NCBI GenBank assembly: GCA_016779225.1
Contig: JADHNZ010000020.1
Coordinates: 1-51,384, forward strand
From: Planctomycetota bacterium
GTDB lineage: Bacteria; Planctomycetota; UBA1135; GCA-002686595
Direction: 5' to 3'
Length of the DNA stretch: 51,384 nt
The notes beneath the pieces were generated by a model. It was given only the letters and a program-made list of their open reading frames with translations, was not told where the DNA came from and did no database searches. The position numbers and the translations under genes are program-made. This document shows, piece by piece, positions 1 through 10,937 of this stretch; position 1 is the first letter of the stretch, and each line of letters starts with the position of its first letter.

Positions 1-17
1 GCCCCCCCTGGCCCCGG

Positions 18-1724
18 ATGCCCCGCGTCGGGCGTGGATCCCCGAGCGCGACTGGCGCGCGAGCGACGCCCCCGCGGGCTCGGCAGCCGGTCCGGCCTGA
101 GTCTGCACGGAGCGGCACAGGCCACCCCTCGCCCGCAGGGGCACGCATCCTCGGCGTGCTCGGAGGCGAACAACGCCCCGTGGCTCGCCCCGCGCACTTC
201 CTCGGTCCGTGGGACCTCGATCCACGCCTGGCCTCCGTCCCCGAGCCTGGAGAGGGAACGGTCGTCCTGGTGGAGAGTCGCGCCAAGGGTCTCGCGCTCC
301 CGTGGCACCGCAAGAAGCTCGTGCTCGTGCTGGCCGCGCAGCGCCACTTCGCCGAGGAGCTGCGCGGCCTCGGGCACGAGGTCGAGCTCGTGAGGGCCGG
401 GAGCTACGCGGAGGGCATCGCAGAGCATGTCCGGCGCCATGGCTCGACCGAGGTTCGGGCCCTGCGACCGCGGGATCGCGGCATGGAGGAGGCCCTGCTG
501 CGCGCCGACCTCGGCGCTCCCCTGAACCTCCTGGACGACGGCGGTCCAGGCGGGCACTTCCTCCTGACCCGGCAGGAGTTCGCCGACTGGGCCCGCGGCC
601 GCAAGCAGCTGCGCATGGACCAGTTCTACGCGTGGATGCGCAAGCGGACCGGGCTCCTGATGGACGCCGAGGGCAGGCCCGAGGGGGGCAAGTTCAGCTT
701 CGATGCCGACAACCGCAAGCACGCCAAGGGCATCGCCCCTCCTGCCCGCCCGGGGACGCCGCCGGACGCGCTCACCCAGGAAGTGATCGAGGAGGTCGAG
801 GCCGCGGGCTTCGGCTACGGGAGCGCCCGCGGCTTCGCATGGCCCGTCACTCGCGCGCAGGCCCTGGCCGCGCGCGACCGCTTCGTGGCCGAGCGCCTCG
901 CAGGGTTCGGGGACTACCAGGACGCCCTCGTGGAGGGGGAGCCGTTCCTATGGCACGCCTGCGTGAGCGCGGCCCTGAACCTCTCCCTGCTGTCCCCACA
1001 GGACCTGCTCGACCCCATGCTGGAGGCGTGGCGTGCGGGCCGCGCGCCACTCAACGCGGTCGAGGGGTTCGTGCGTCAGGTCCTCGGCTGGCGCGAGTTC
1101 ATGCGCGGGGTCTACCACCTGCGGATGCCCGAGCTCCGCGACGCGAACCGCTTCGGCGCGGAGGGCTCCCTCCCAGGCTTCTTCTGGGATCCCGAGGCCA
1201 CGGAGATGGCCTGCGTGCGAGATGCCGTGCGGCAGGTCCACGACCACGGCTACGCGCACCACATCCAGCGACTGATGGTCCTTGGCAACTACGCCCTGCT
1301 GGCCGGGACCGCGCCGCTCGAGGTCAGCCACTGGTTCTGGGCGGCGTTCGTCGATGCCGCGGAGTGGGTCGAGCTCCCCAATGTGCACGGGATGGCGCTG
1401 GCCGCGGACACGACCTTCACGACCAAGCCCTATGCCGCCTCCGGGGCCTACCTGAACCGGATGGGCGACCACTGCAAGGGCTGCAGATACAAGGTGAAGG
1501 AGCGCCACGGGGACGACGCCTGCCCGTTCAATCCGCTCTACTGGGACTTCCTCGCCCGGCACCGCGACGACCTCGCGAGCAACCCGCGGATGCGCATGAT
1601 CATGGGGCACCTCGACCGCTTCGACCCCGAGGAGCTGCGCGCGGTGCGCGCCACCGCCGACCGCATCCGCGCCGCTCACCCTCCCGCCCCCGAGACCTAT
1701 GCCTTCCACGACGACCAGGGCTGA
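18..1724 (+). CDS. Cryptochrome/photolyase-related protein (FeS-BCP, bacterial (6-4) photolyase type)
   Basis: Flavoprotein predicted to repair UV photoproducts in DNA, or to sense light, using FAD and a 4Fe-4S cluster. The C-terminal half carries HHIQRLMVLGNYALLAG, VELPNVHGMALAAD and a cysteine pattern typical of the FeS-BCP/PhrB family: Cys399, Cys486, Cys489 and Cys502 (spacing 87-3-13), matching the cluster ligands of Agrobacterium PhrB. The N-terminal antenna/Rossmann domain is seen in HRKKLVLVLAAQRHFAEEL. The start is uncertain. The first ATG gives an Ala/Arg/Pro-rich leader of about 45 residues; the only other in-frame starts near ILGVLGG are GTG at 156 and GTG at 180, and 156 falls inside the first beta strand. 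The next gene overlaps the 3' end by 26 bases. Family call is firm; repair versus photoreceptor role is not decided by sequence. Confidence 0.9.
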   Translation: MPRVGRGSPSATGARATPPRARQPVRPESARSGTGHPSPAGARILGVLGGEQRPVARPAHFLGPWDLDPRLASVPEPGEGTVVLVESRAKGLALPWHRKKLVLVLAAQRHFAEELRGLGHEVELVRAGSYAEGIAEHVRRHGSTEVRALRPRDRGMEEALLRADLGAPLNLLDDGGPGGHFLLTRQEFADWARGRKQLRMDQFYAWMRKRTGLLMDAEGRPEGGKFSFDADNRKHAKGIAPPARPGTPPDALTQEVIEEVEAAGFGYGSARGFAWPVTRAQALAARDRFVAERLAGFGDYQDALVEGEPFLWHACVSAALNLSLLSPQDLLDPMLEAWRAGRAPLNAVEGFVRQVLGWREFMRGVYHLRMPELRDANRFGAEGSLPGFFWDPEATEMACVRDAVRQVHDHGYAHHIQRLMVLGNYALLAGTAPLEVSHWFWAAFVDAAEWVELPNVHGMALAADTTFTTKPYAASGAYLNRMGDHCKGCRYKVKERHGDDACPFNPLYWDFLARHRDDLASNPRMRMIMGHLDRFDPEELRAVRATADRIRAAHPPAPETYAFHDDQG

Positions 1725-2712
1725 CGCCCCCATCGCGATCCTCGGCGCGGGCGTGGCTGGAGCGGCGGCCGCCGCGCGCCTCCAGGAGGCCGGGCTGCCG
1801 GTGCTGGTGCTCGACAAGGGGCGCGGCCCCGGCGGGCGCTGCAGCACGCGCCGAGGAGCCGACGCGGGCAGGCCCTCGTTCGATCACGGGGCGCAGTACT
1901 TCACGGCGAGGGGCCCGCGCCTGCAGGAGCTCGTCGCGCGCTGGAGCGCCTCGGGAGGCGTACAGCCGTGGACCGGACCCTACCTGCGCAAGAGCGGTGA
2001 AGTCCTCGAGGAGGAGCTGCCCTCGACCACGCGTTGGGTCGGCGTCCCCGGCATGAACCAGGTGCCGCGGCTGCTCCTGGGTGGCGCCCCCACGCGCTAC
2101 GGCGCGCGCGTCACGCGGCTGCTACCTGGAGGCCGGCTGGAGCTGCAGGAGGGCGCAGAGGTGCTCGGCCCGTTCCGCCTGGTCCTCCTCACCCTGCCGC
2201 CCTCCCAGGCCCTCGAGCTGGTGCGCGCCTCCGAGGTCCTGGCGCCCCTTGCTCGCGCCGCCGAGATGGTCCCGTGCATCACCTGGATGGTGCAGCTCGA
2301 GCAGGGGCCAGCGCGCCCCTTCAGCGGCCTGCGTGCTCCCGCCGAGCCCGTCTCCTGGATCGCCCGCGACTCGAGCAAGCCGGGGCGCGGCGGCGGCGAG
2401 GCCTGGGTCCTGCAGCTCTCCCCCGAGGCGTCGGCCGAGGTCCTGGAGGACGGTGAGGAGGCCTGGCGGCGCCTGTGCGAGCCTGCCCTTGCTGCTGCCC
2501 TGGGCGCGCCTCCGCGGATCGTGCACAGCGCCTTCCATCGCTGGCGCTTCGCCCAGCGCGCGGAGGGCACGGACCTCGGACCCGCTCCCGAGCCCCTCGA
2601 CCTCGAGCACGGCTGGGGGCTCGCCGGGGACTGGCTCCGGGGCGGACGGCTCGAGGCGGCCTTCGACTCGGGCACCGCCCTCGCCGAGCGCGTAGTGGCA
2701 GCTCTCTCCTGA
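1699..2712 (+). CDS. FAD/NAD(P)-binding amine-oxidase-like protein (renalase-like)
   Basis: A 337-residue flavoprotein. The N-terminus has the dinucleotide-binding GAGVAGAAAAARL near residues 16-28, followed by VLDKGRGPGGRCSTRR and FDHGAQYFTAR, the pattern of bacterial renalase-like NAD(P)/FAD proteins. The C-terminus ends in a second FAD contact, GLAGDWLRGGRLEAAFDSG. Members oxidise misreduced NAD(P)H isomers or have unknown substrates, so I do not assign one. The ATG at 1699 lies inside the photolyase gene, giving a 26-base overlap in another frame; this implies co-transcription and probably translational coupling. Photolyase and renalase-like genes are both flavin dependent, but a functional link is only inference. 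Confidence 0.82.
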   Translation: MPSTTTRADAPIAILGAGVAGAAAAARLQEAGLPVLVLDKGRGPGGRCSTRRGADAGRPSFDHGAQYFTARGPRLQELVARWSASGGVQPWTGPYLRKSGEVLEEELPSTTRWVGVPGMNQVPRLLLGGAPTRYGARVTRLLPGGRLELQEGAEVLGPFRLVLLTLPPSQALELVRASEVLAPLARAAEMVPCITWMVQLEQGPARPFSGLRAPAEPVSWIARDSSKPGRGGGEAWVLQLSPEASAEVLEDGEEAWRRLCEPALAAALGAPPRIVHSAFHRWRFAQRAEGTDLGPAPEPLDLEHGWGLAGDWLRGGRLEAAFDSGTALAERVVAALS

Positions 2713-2734
2713 GCGGCGCAGCAGCGCTCAGGAG
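2706..2734. terminator. Bidirectional terminator-like hairpin between convergent genes
   Basis: A perfect 10-bp inverted repeat (CTCCTGAGCG / CGCTCAGGAG) with a 9-base loop. It covers the stop codons of both convergent genes (TGA at 2710-2712 on the plus strand; TCA at 2728-2730 for the minus strand). There is no T-tract, so intrinsic termination is inferred from position and stem strength only. Confidence 0.55.
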
Positions 2735-4044
2735 GCCCGCGGAGGAGCGCTCCGCGACAGGGCGCGCGGTCCGAGGGTCAGGCAGACGGCCAGGGCGCAG
2801 GCCAGGAGGACCGAGCCGGCGAGGAACAGCCCGGGAGGCCCAAGCCCGAGGCCCTTCTCCAGCACCCAGAACACCGGGCCGGCCAGGAGGATGCCCACGA
2901 AGTCCAGGGTCTCCCCCAGCCCCTGGATGGACCCGCGGTCGCCCTCGCGCGGGCGGCCCTGGACCAGCACCCGAACGGGGATCGAGAACAGCCCGGCCCC
3001 GACGCCGATCAGGAACAGGGCGCTGCGCAGCGCGACGAGGGAGGCTGGATCCAGGTGCACGAGCAGCGTCCCGAGGAGCATCACCCCGAGCCCGAGCGGC
3101 GCGAGGCCCAGCGCCTCGCTGCGGCGGCCCACGCGGCCGGCGACGAGCGCGCCCACGACGATCCCGAGGATGATCGCTGCGTTCAGCAGTCCGATGCGGC
3201 TCTCGGGCACGCCGAGCCAGGTCCCGTAGGCCACGACGACGCTGACGAAGAGCGCCGCGACCGCGTAGAAGAAGGCGCTGCCGGCGAGTGCGAGACCGAG
3301 GACCCGATCCCCCCGCACCGCACGCAGGTGACCCACGAGCTCGCGCACGGGGTTCAGCGAGATCTTGCGCTCAGGGGCAGCCGGCGGGAGGACCGGGATC
3401 GCCAGGGAGGCCAGCCAGCCCAGGGCCGCGAAGGTCATGTACCACGCCCCCGCCCACGGAAGGAGCTGCCCCCCGAGCCGCTCGGCGAAGGTCCCCCCCA
3501 CGACATTGCCGCAGAGGATGGCGATCATCGTTGACGCCTGGATCACGGCGTTCGCGCGCGCCAGCCGGGGTCCGCCCACGAGCTCCTTGATGATCCCGTA
3601 CTTGGCGGGGCCGAACAGCGCGCTCTGAGCCCCCATCAGGAGCACCGTGACCAGCAGGCCGTCGTAGGAGCGCCCGAGGAACGCCAAGGTCCCGCAGCCC
3701 ATCACCACCACCTCGAGCAGGTTGGCGGCGCGGACGATGCGCGTCTTCGAGACGCGGTCCGCGAGGGCGCCCGTCAGGGGCCCGAGCACCACGAAGGGGA
3801 GGGCGAAGAGGAACGCGGGCGCAGCCTGGCCCCAGGTGCGTGCGGCCCATGAGGCCTCGACCCAGGGCAGGGTGTCCCTCCCTGCCGCCAGTCCGGCGAC
3901 GAGCAGCAGGACGAGCATCTTGAACGCGTTGTCGTTGAACGCGCCCAGGAACTGGGAGGCCACGAATGCGCGGAACGCCCGCGGGCGGACCTGCCCAGCC
4001 TCACCTCCACGCTCGCCAGCGGGCTCCTTCGTCTTGGCCGTCAC
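2728..4044 (-). CDS. MFS transporter, LplT-like (lysophospholipid transporter family)
   Basis: A 438-residue polytopic inner-membrane protein. After a charged N-terminal tail of about 25 residues it reads FVASQFLGAFNDNAFKMLVL, the signature first helix of LplT and of the MFS half of Aas-type fusion proteins. About 11-12 hydrophobic helices follow, with the MFS loop motif GALADRVSKTRIVRAANLLE between helices 2 and 3. In enterobacteria LplT flips lysophospholipids inward for reacylation by Aas. Here there is no acyltransferase domain and no acyltransferase gene beside it, so the substrate is uncertain. Start is GTG at 4044. It is monocistronic and convergent with the flavoprotein gene. Confidence 0.8.
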   Translation of the reverse strand: MTAKTKEPAGERGGEAGQVRPRAFRAFVASQFLGAFNDNAFKMLVLLLVAGLAAGRDTLPWVEASWAARTWGQAAPAFLFALPFVVLGPLTGALADRVSKTRIVRAANLLEVVVMGCGTLAFLGRSYDGLLVTVLLMGAQSALFGPAKYGIIKELVGGPRLARANAVIQASTMIAILCGNVVGGTFAERLGGQLLPWAGAWYMTFAALGWLASLAIPVLPPAAPERKISLNPVRELVGHLRAVRGDRVLGLALAGSAFFYAVAALFVSVVVAYGTWLGVPESRIGLLNAAIILGIVVGALVAGRVGRRSEALGLAPLGLGVMLLGTLLVHLDPASLVALRSALFLIGVGAGLFSIPVRVLVQGRPREGDRGSIQGLGETLDFVGILLAGPVFWVLEKGLGLGPPGLFLAGSVLLACALAVCLTLGPRALSRSAPPRAS

Positions 4045-4075
4045 CGCAAGAGCCTACCCCCGGGCGCGGCCAGCC

Positions 4076-5584
4076 CTAGGGGTTCACGCGGAACGAGGCG
4101 GGGCCGACGACGGCGGCACCCGAGCCCTGGTCCGCGAGGAGGGCGGCCACCTGAATCCGCGTGCCCACGAGGTGCACGGCCACTGCCGGGTCCAACAGGA
4201 ACTGCGCCTCCGCCCCGCCGGCGGCGTCGAGGGTCCCACCGCCGCCGGACAGCCAGGGAGCGCCCCCCTGCAGGGTCAGTCCGAAGAGCCGCGAGGGGTT
4301 CAGGGGGACGAGGACGCCGCCCACAGCGACCCCAGGGCTCGTGCCCGCCGTGCTGGCGAGGACCTGATAGGGCCGGCCCGCCTCGGAGGGGAGGTCCAGG
4401 CGCGCTCGCACGATGCCGCCCTCGCTGGCACGCACCTCCCAGCGTGAGAGGTGCAGGGGCGCCGGGGCGTCCGCCTCCACGAACAGGTCCGGGAACAGCC
4501 GCACTGCACCCGCCCCGTCGTCCACCCAGACCTCGTAGGCCCCGCGCCCCACCTGCCCGTTGCTCGTGAGCTCGAGGCTGTAGGTGCCATCACCATGATC
4601 GGTGACTGGGCCGAGGTCGAAGGGATCCACCGCCGGCACCACCGGGACCAGGCTCAGCTGCGCGCCGCCCGTCACGAGCGGCGCTCCCTCGATGTCGACC
4701 AGCTCCAGGGTGACCGTGGTGCTGTCCGTCCCGTTCGCCCGCAGGCGCTGGTCAGGGACCAGCACCCGCGAGTTGAGGTGGTCCGGTCGCCCCGCCAGGC
4801 CCGCGCGCCAGGTGTCGTAGGAGGCGCGCAGGAAGCCCACCAGGCTCGAGTTCGCCTGCACGCTGAGCTTCGCGAAGTAGCTGCCGTTGACGCAGCCCTG
4901 GGCCGGCGTGCAGCTGCCGTCCACATCGCCGAGCCTCGACCACACCAAGAAGCCCGTCGTCGCCGTGGTCTGGCTGTTCGGCGGGCTGCACCCGCAGGCG
5001 TTGGGCGTGAAGTCGTTGCACGAGCAGCGCCCGTCCCCTCCGAGCAGGGCCGCCGCCTCCATGGCCGCCATCACACGCGTGCCGAGGTCCCCCGGCGTGG
5101 CCTTGAAGGCCGCCTCCGCCATCAGGACGACCTCGTTGCAGGCGAGGCTGTTCCCCTGGACCGCGTACGCCAGGTCCCCCACCTCGCCTGCCCGGCCCGA
5201 GTACGCGAACCAGCACTGGTTCCCGGAGAAGGTCAGCGGCGCGCCGCTCATGGCGCAGATGCCGTACTGGTGGTTCTGGATCGTCACGCCCGCGTCCTGC
5301 ACGGCCTGGAACGCCTCCGCGGCCGTCCCCCCGACGAGGAAGACATCACGGATCGCGTTGCGGTTCACCGCGTTGCCGTCGGGGAAGAACTGCACGGCAC
5401 CCACGCCCTTCCCCACCACGATCACGGGCAGGTAGTCGTCCAGGTCGATGCCCGACACGCAGGTCGCCCCGGCGACGATGACCTCCCCCGTACGCCGGTC
5501 CACGGCCACGATGGACCAGGTCGCCTGCGCTGCCGGGGCGAGGACGAGGAGGGCCAGGGCAAGGGTCTGCAGCAGGCGGCGCAT
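4076..5584 (-). CDS. Secreted DUF1028 protein with Ig-like and C-terminal lineage-type domain
   Basis: A 502-residue exported protein. The signal peptide (residues 1-21, ending AAQA) is followed directly by TWSIVAVDRRTGEVIVAGAT, the start of DUF1028, a family placed in the Ntn-hydrolase superfamily; processing exposes a Thr at the mature N-terminus. DUF1028 runs to about residue 240 and contains GVGAVQF and RVMAAMEAA. An Ig/invasin-like domain follows (about 275-370, with LRANGTDSTTVTLELVD). The last about 130 residues (YQVLASTAGTSPGVAV, LVPLNPSRLFGLTLQG) resemble a C-terminal domain I recall from many secreted Planctomycetota proteins. Several Cys pairs around 190-230 suggest disulphides. 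Enzymatic substrate unknown. Confidence 0.82.
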   Translation of the reverse strand: MRRLLQTLALALLVLAPAAQATWSIVAVDRRTGEVIVAGATCVSGIDLDDYLPVIVVGKGVGAVQFFPDGNAVNRNAIRDVFLVGGTAAEAFQAVQDAGVTIQNHQYGICAMSGAPLTFSGNQCWFAYSGRAGEVGDLAYAVQGNSLACNEVVLMAEAAFKATPGDLGTRVMAAMEAAALLGGDGRCSCNDFTPNACGCSPPNSQTTATTGFLVWSRLGDVDGSCTPAQGCVNGSYFAKLSVQANSSLVGFLRASYDTWRAGLAGRPDHLNSRVLVPDQRLRANGTDSTTVTLELVDIEGAPLVTGGAQLSLVPVVPAVDPFDLGPVTDHGDGTYSLELTSNGQVGRGAYEVWVDDGAGAVRLFPDLFVEADAPAPLHLSRWEVRASEGGIVRARLDLPSEAGRPYQVLASTAGTSPGVAVGGVLVPLNPSRLFGLTLQGGAPWLSGGGGTLDAAGGAEAQFLLDPAVAVHLVGTRIQVAALLADQGSGAAVVGPASFRVNP

Positions 5585-5598
5585 CCCCCAAGGATAGA

Positions 5599-5636
5599 CG
5601 CGCGCCCGCAGACCCGACAGGGCCCGCGGGCGCGCG
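5599..5636 (-). terminator. Terminator-like hairpin downstream of thiC
   Basis: An 11-bp perfect GC stem (CGCGCGCCCGC / GCGGGCGCGCG) with a 16-base loop that itself can fold (CCC-GACA-GGG). It lies between the thiC stop and the start of the DUF1028 gene on the same strand, so it probably ends the thiC transcript. No T-tract. Confidence 0.5.
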
Positions 5637-5653
5637 CTCCGGATCGAGGGAGC

Positions 5654-8926
<3,273 letters not shown>

Positions 8927-8932
<6 letters not shown>

Positions 8933-8948
8933 CCCGCGGGGTCAGCCC
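8927..8948. terminator. Terminator-like hairpin between convergent genes
   Basis: GACCC-GCG-GGGTC extended outward by a T-A pair and three G-C pairs across a single bulged G. It spans the TGA of the plus-strand gene and the TCA of the minus-strand gene. Short stem and no T-tract; call rests mainly on position. Confidence 0.4.
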
Positions 8949-9790
8949 CCGGCGCGGGCCAGGTCCGGGAGCAGCAGCCGGTAGACCTGCTCCTCCGTGG
9001 CGATGTAAGCGAGGCGCTCTCCAGGAGGGACCTCCACGGAGACGACCGGGGCAGGCATGCGCCACCTAGCGAGCTCCGCGCCACCGCCATCGAGCAGCTG
9101 GAGCAGCCCGTCGCTGCCCGCGAGCAGGCAGCCTCCCTCCGCCGCAGCGAGAGCCAGGACCGGCGCGTCCATGGAGCGCAGCGGGCGCACCGTGCCCGTG
9201 GGGACGCCGGTCGCGTCCAGGTCCGCCAGGAGCAGGAGCCCCTCACCCTCTACGGCCAGCAGCAGCTGCTCTCCATGCACCTCGGCACAGTGGACCCGGT
9301 GCTCCAGAGGAACGGCGCGGAGCTCACCGGCCGGGCTGAGGCTGAGGAGCTGACCCGAGCGATCCACGATGCAGAGCGCACCGCTCGCGTGGCTGGCCAG
9401 GGAGCGCGCCTCCGCGAGTCCTTCGCCACGGAAGGAGGCCGCGAGTACGGCGCCGCGCTCTCCGGAGGCGGAGAAGCGGGCAATCCGAGCGTGGACTTGG
9501 TCCGCGCCGACGAGGCCGTCGGGCCCGGCCGCCAGCGCCAGGGGGGCCACAGGCGCGCAGCGCGTCGGGACGCTGCCGGAGTGCCAGCGCAGGAGGCCGG
9601 ACCGCTCCGTGGAGAGCATCAGCGCCCGGTCCTCGGGGACCCAGGCGAGGGAGCGCACGCCCCCCACGCGATCCATGAGGAGCGAGGGCTTGCTCTCGTC
9701 CTCGATGCGTGCACCGCGCGGGGAGCTCGCGCAGGCGGTGAGGACGAGGAGAGCGGCGAGCGAGTGCGGTGCGAGACGGGGCAGTGCCAT
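8942..9790 (-). CDS. Putative lipoprotein with propeller-like repeats, function unknown
   Basis: The ATG at 9790 gives a 282-residue protein with a classic lipoprotein signal: a hydrophobic stretch and the lipobox LTAC (Cys18 after LAALLV). A longer frame exists upstream but would bury the signal peptide, so I reject it. The mature protein has repeated blocks of roughly 40 residues in the style of degenerate WD40/NHL propeller blades (RSLAWVPEDRALML, PLALAAGPDGLVG, PVLALAAAEGGCLLAGSDG). No catalytic motif. It is probably an outer-membrane or periplasm-facing lipoprotein; binding partner unknown. Confidence 0.68.
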   Translation of the reverse strand: MALPRLAPHSLAALLVLTACASSPRGARIEDESKPSLLMDRVGGVRSLAWVPEDRALMLSTERSGLLRWHSGSVPTRCAPVAPLALAAGPDGLVGADQVHARIARFSASGERGAVLAASFRGEGLAEARSLASHASGALCIVDRSGQLLSLSPAGELRAVPLEHRVHCAEVHGEQLLLAVEGEGLLLLADLDATGVPTGTVRPLRSMDAPVLALAAAEGGCLLAGSDGLLQLLDGGGAELARWRMPAPVVSVEVPPGERLAYIATEEQVYRLLLPDLARAGG

Positions 9791-9899
9791 GGAACGAGCG
9801 CCTGCCAGACTAACCCCGGAGGCTCGATTCCGGGAGGGCAGCGGGGCCTCGAGCCGCACGGCTTGCGCAGGACCCCCACCAAGGGGTCATCCTCTGACC

Positions 9900-10937
9900 A
9901 TGGCCCGGGCTCCGCGATCGCCCGCAGAGGGCACCCCCTGGCGACGGCTCAAGGACGCACAGCTCCTCGAGCGGCGCGTGTGCAGCCTTGGCCTGACGCT
10001 CGAGGAGAGCCCCGTGGCCCCCCTCCTCGAACAGGTCGCGGCCGAGCTGCGCGCGCGCGCACTGGCGTTCCGCCCCTACGCGTGGCTCTCGAACGACTGG
10101 TTCACCCCGGACGACCTGACGGGCTTCGCCGTGCCCTTCACCCTCGCCGACCCGCGCCTGGTCGCCCTTGAGCGTCGCCAGCTCCTGTCGGTCGAGGGCG
10201 GCACCAAGGCCCAGTGCCTGCGGATCCTGCGGCACGAGACGGCCCATGCGGTGGACAACGCGTTCGGCCTGCACAGGACCCGCCTCTGGCGCCAGACCTT
10301 CGGCCGCTTCTCGGCCCCCTACAGCTCGACCTACAGCCCCGACCCGACCAGCCGAGAGCATGTGCTCAACCTGTCCTGCTGGTACGGCCAGAGCCACCCG
10401 TGCGAGGACTGGGCCGAGACCTTCGCCGTCTGGCTCGACCCCGCCTCCCGGTGGGAGCAGCGCTACCAGGGCTGGCCCGCGCTGGCCAAGCTCGAGGCCG
10501 TGGACGCCATGATGCGAGGCCTGAGCGGCCGCCGCCCGCAGCGCCGGACGCGACGGCTGGAGGAGCCGGCCAGCGAGGACACCTCGACCCTGGGGGAGCA
10601 CTTCCAGCGCAAGCGGGAGGCCCTCGACGAGGAGCCCATCCCCGCCATGGACGAGCACCTGCGCCGTCTCTTCGACGCGCATGCCCCGCGCGAGCGGCCG
10701 CTGGCCAGCGCGTTCCTGCGGCGCCACCGCAGGGCCCTGGTCGCAGGAGTGGCCCAGCCCCTTGGCCACCACGCCTATCTAGTGGATCAGGTCGTCGAGG
10801 AGATGATCCTGCGCTGCCGCCACCTGGGGCTGCGAGTCCGTGGCGCAGAGCGCCACGCCCAGCTGGCCTGTGCCTCCCTCATCACGGCCCTCACCTCCCA
10901 GTTCACCTACGGCGCCCACCCGCGCTACCACCGATGA
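9900..10937 (+). CDS. Putative zinc-binding metallopeptidase paired with an ATP-grasp ligase
   Basis: A 345-residue, apparently cytoplasmic protein with no signal peptide. It has a zincin-type HETAH motif at residues 112-116 in LRILRHETAHAVDNAFGLH and a downstream acidic segment CEDWAETFAVWLDP (about 168-181) that can supply the third zinc ligand. The upstream segment RPYAWLSNDWFTPDD and the GWPALAKLEAVD segment match, from memory, a family annotated as putative zinc-binding metallopeptidase. The C-terminal about 130 residues are charged and then helical, with no recognised domain. The stop overlaps the start of the next gene (ATGA), so the two products are made together. The substrate is unknown. 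The ATG at 9900 is chosen; the longer open frame upstream is antisense to the lipoprotein gene. Confidence 0.78.
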   Translation: MARAPRSPAEGTPWRRLKDAQLLERRVCSLGLTLEESPVAPLLEQVAAELRARALAFRPYAWLSNDWFTPDDLTGFAVPFTLADPRLVALERRQLLSVEGGTKAQCLRILRHETAHAVDNAFGLHRTRLWRQTFGRFSAPYSSTYSPDPTSREHVLNLSCWYGQSHPCEDWAETFAVWLDPASRWEQRYQGWPALAKLEAVDAMMRGLSGRRPQRRTRRLEEPASEDTSTLGEHFQRKREALDEEPIPAMDEHLRRLFDAHAPRERPLASAFLRRHRRALVAGVAQPLGHHAYLVDQVVEEMILRCRHLGLRVRGAERHAQLACASLITALTSQFTYGAHPRYHR

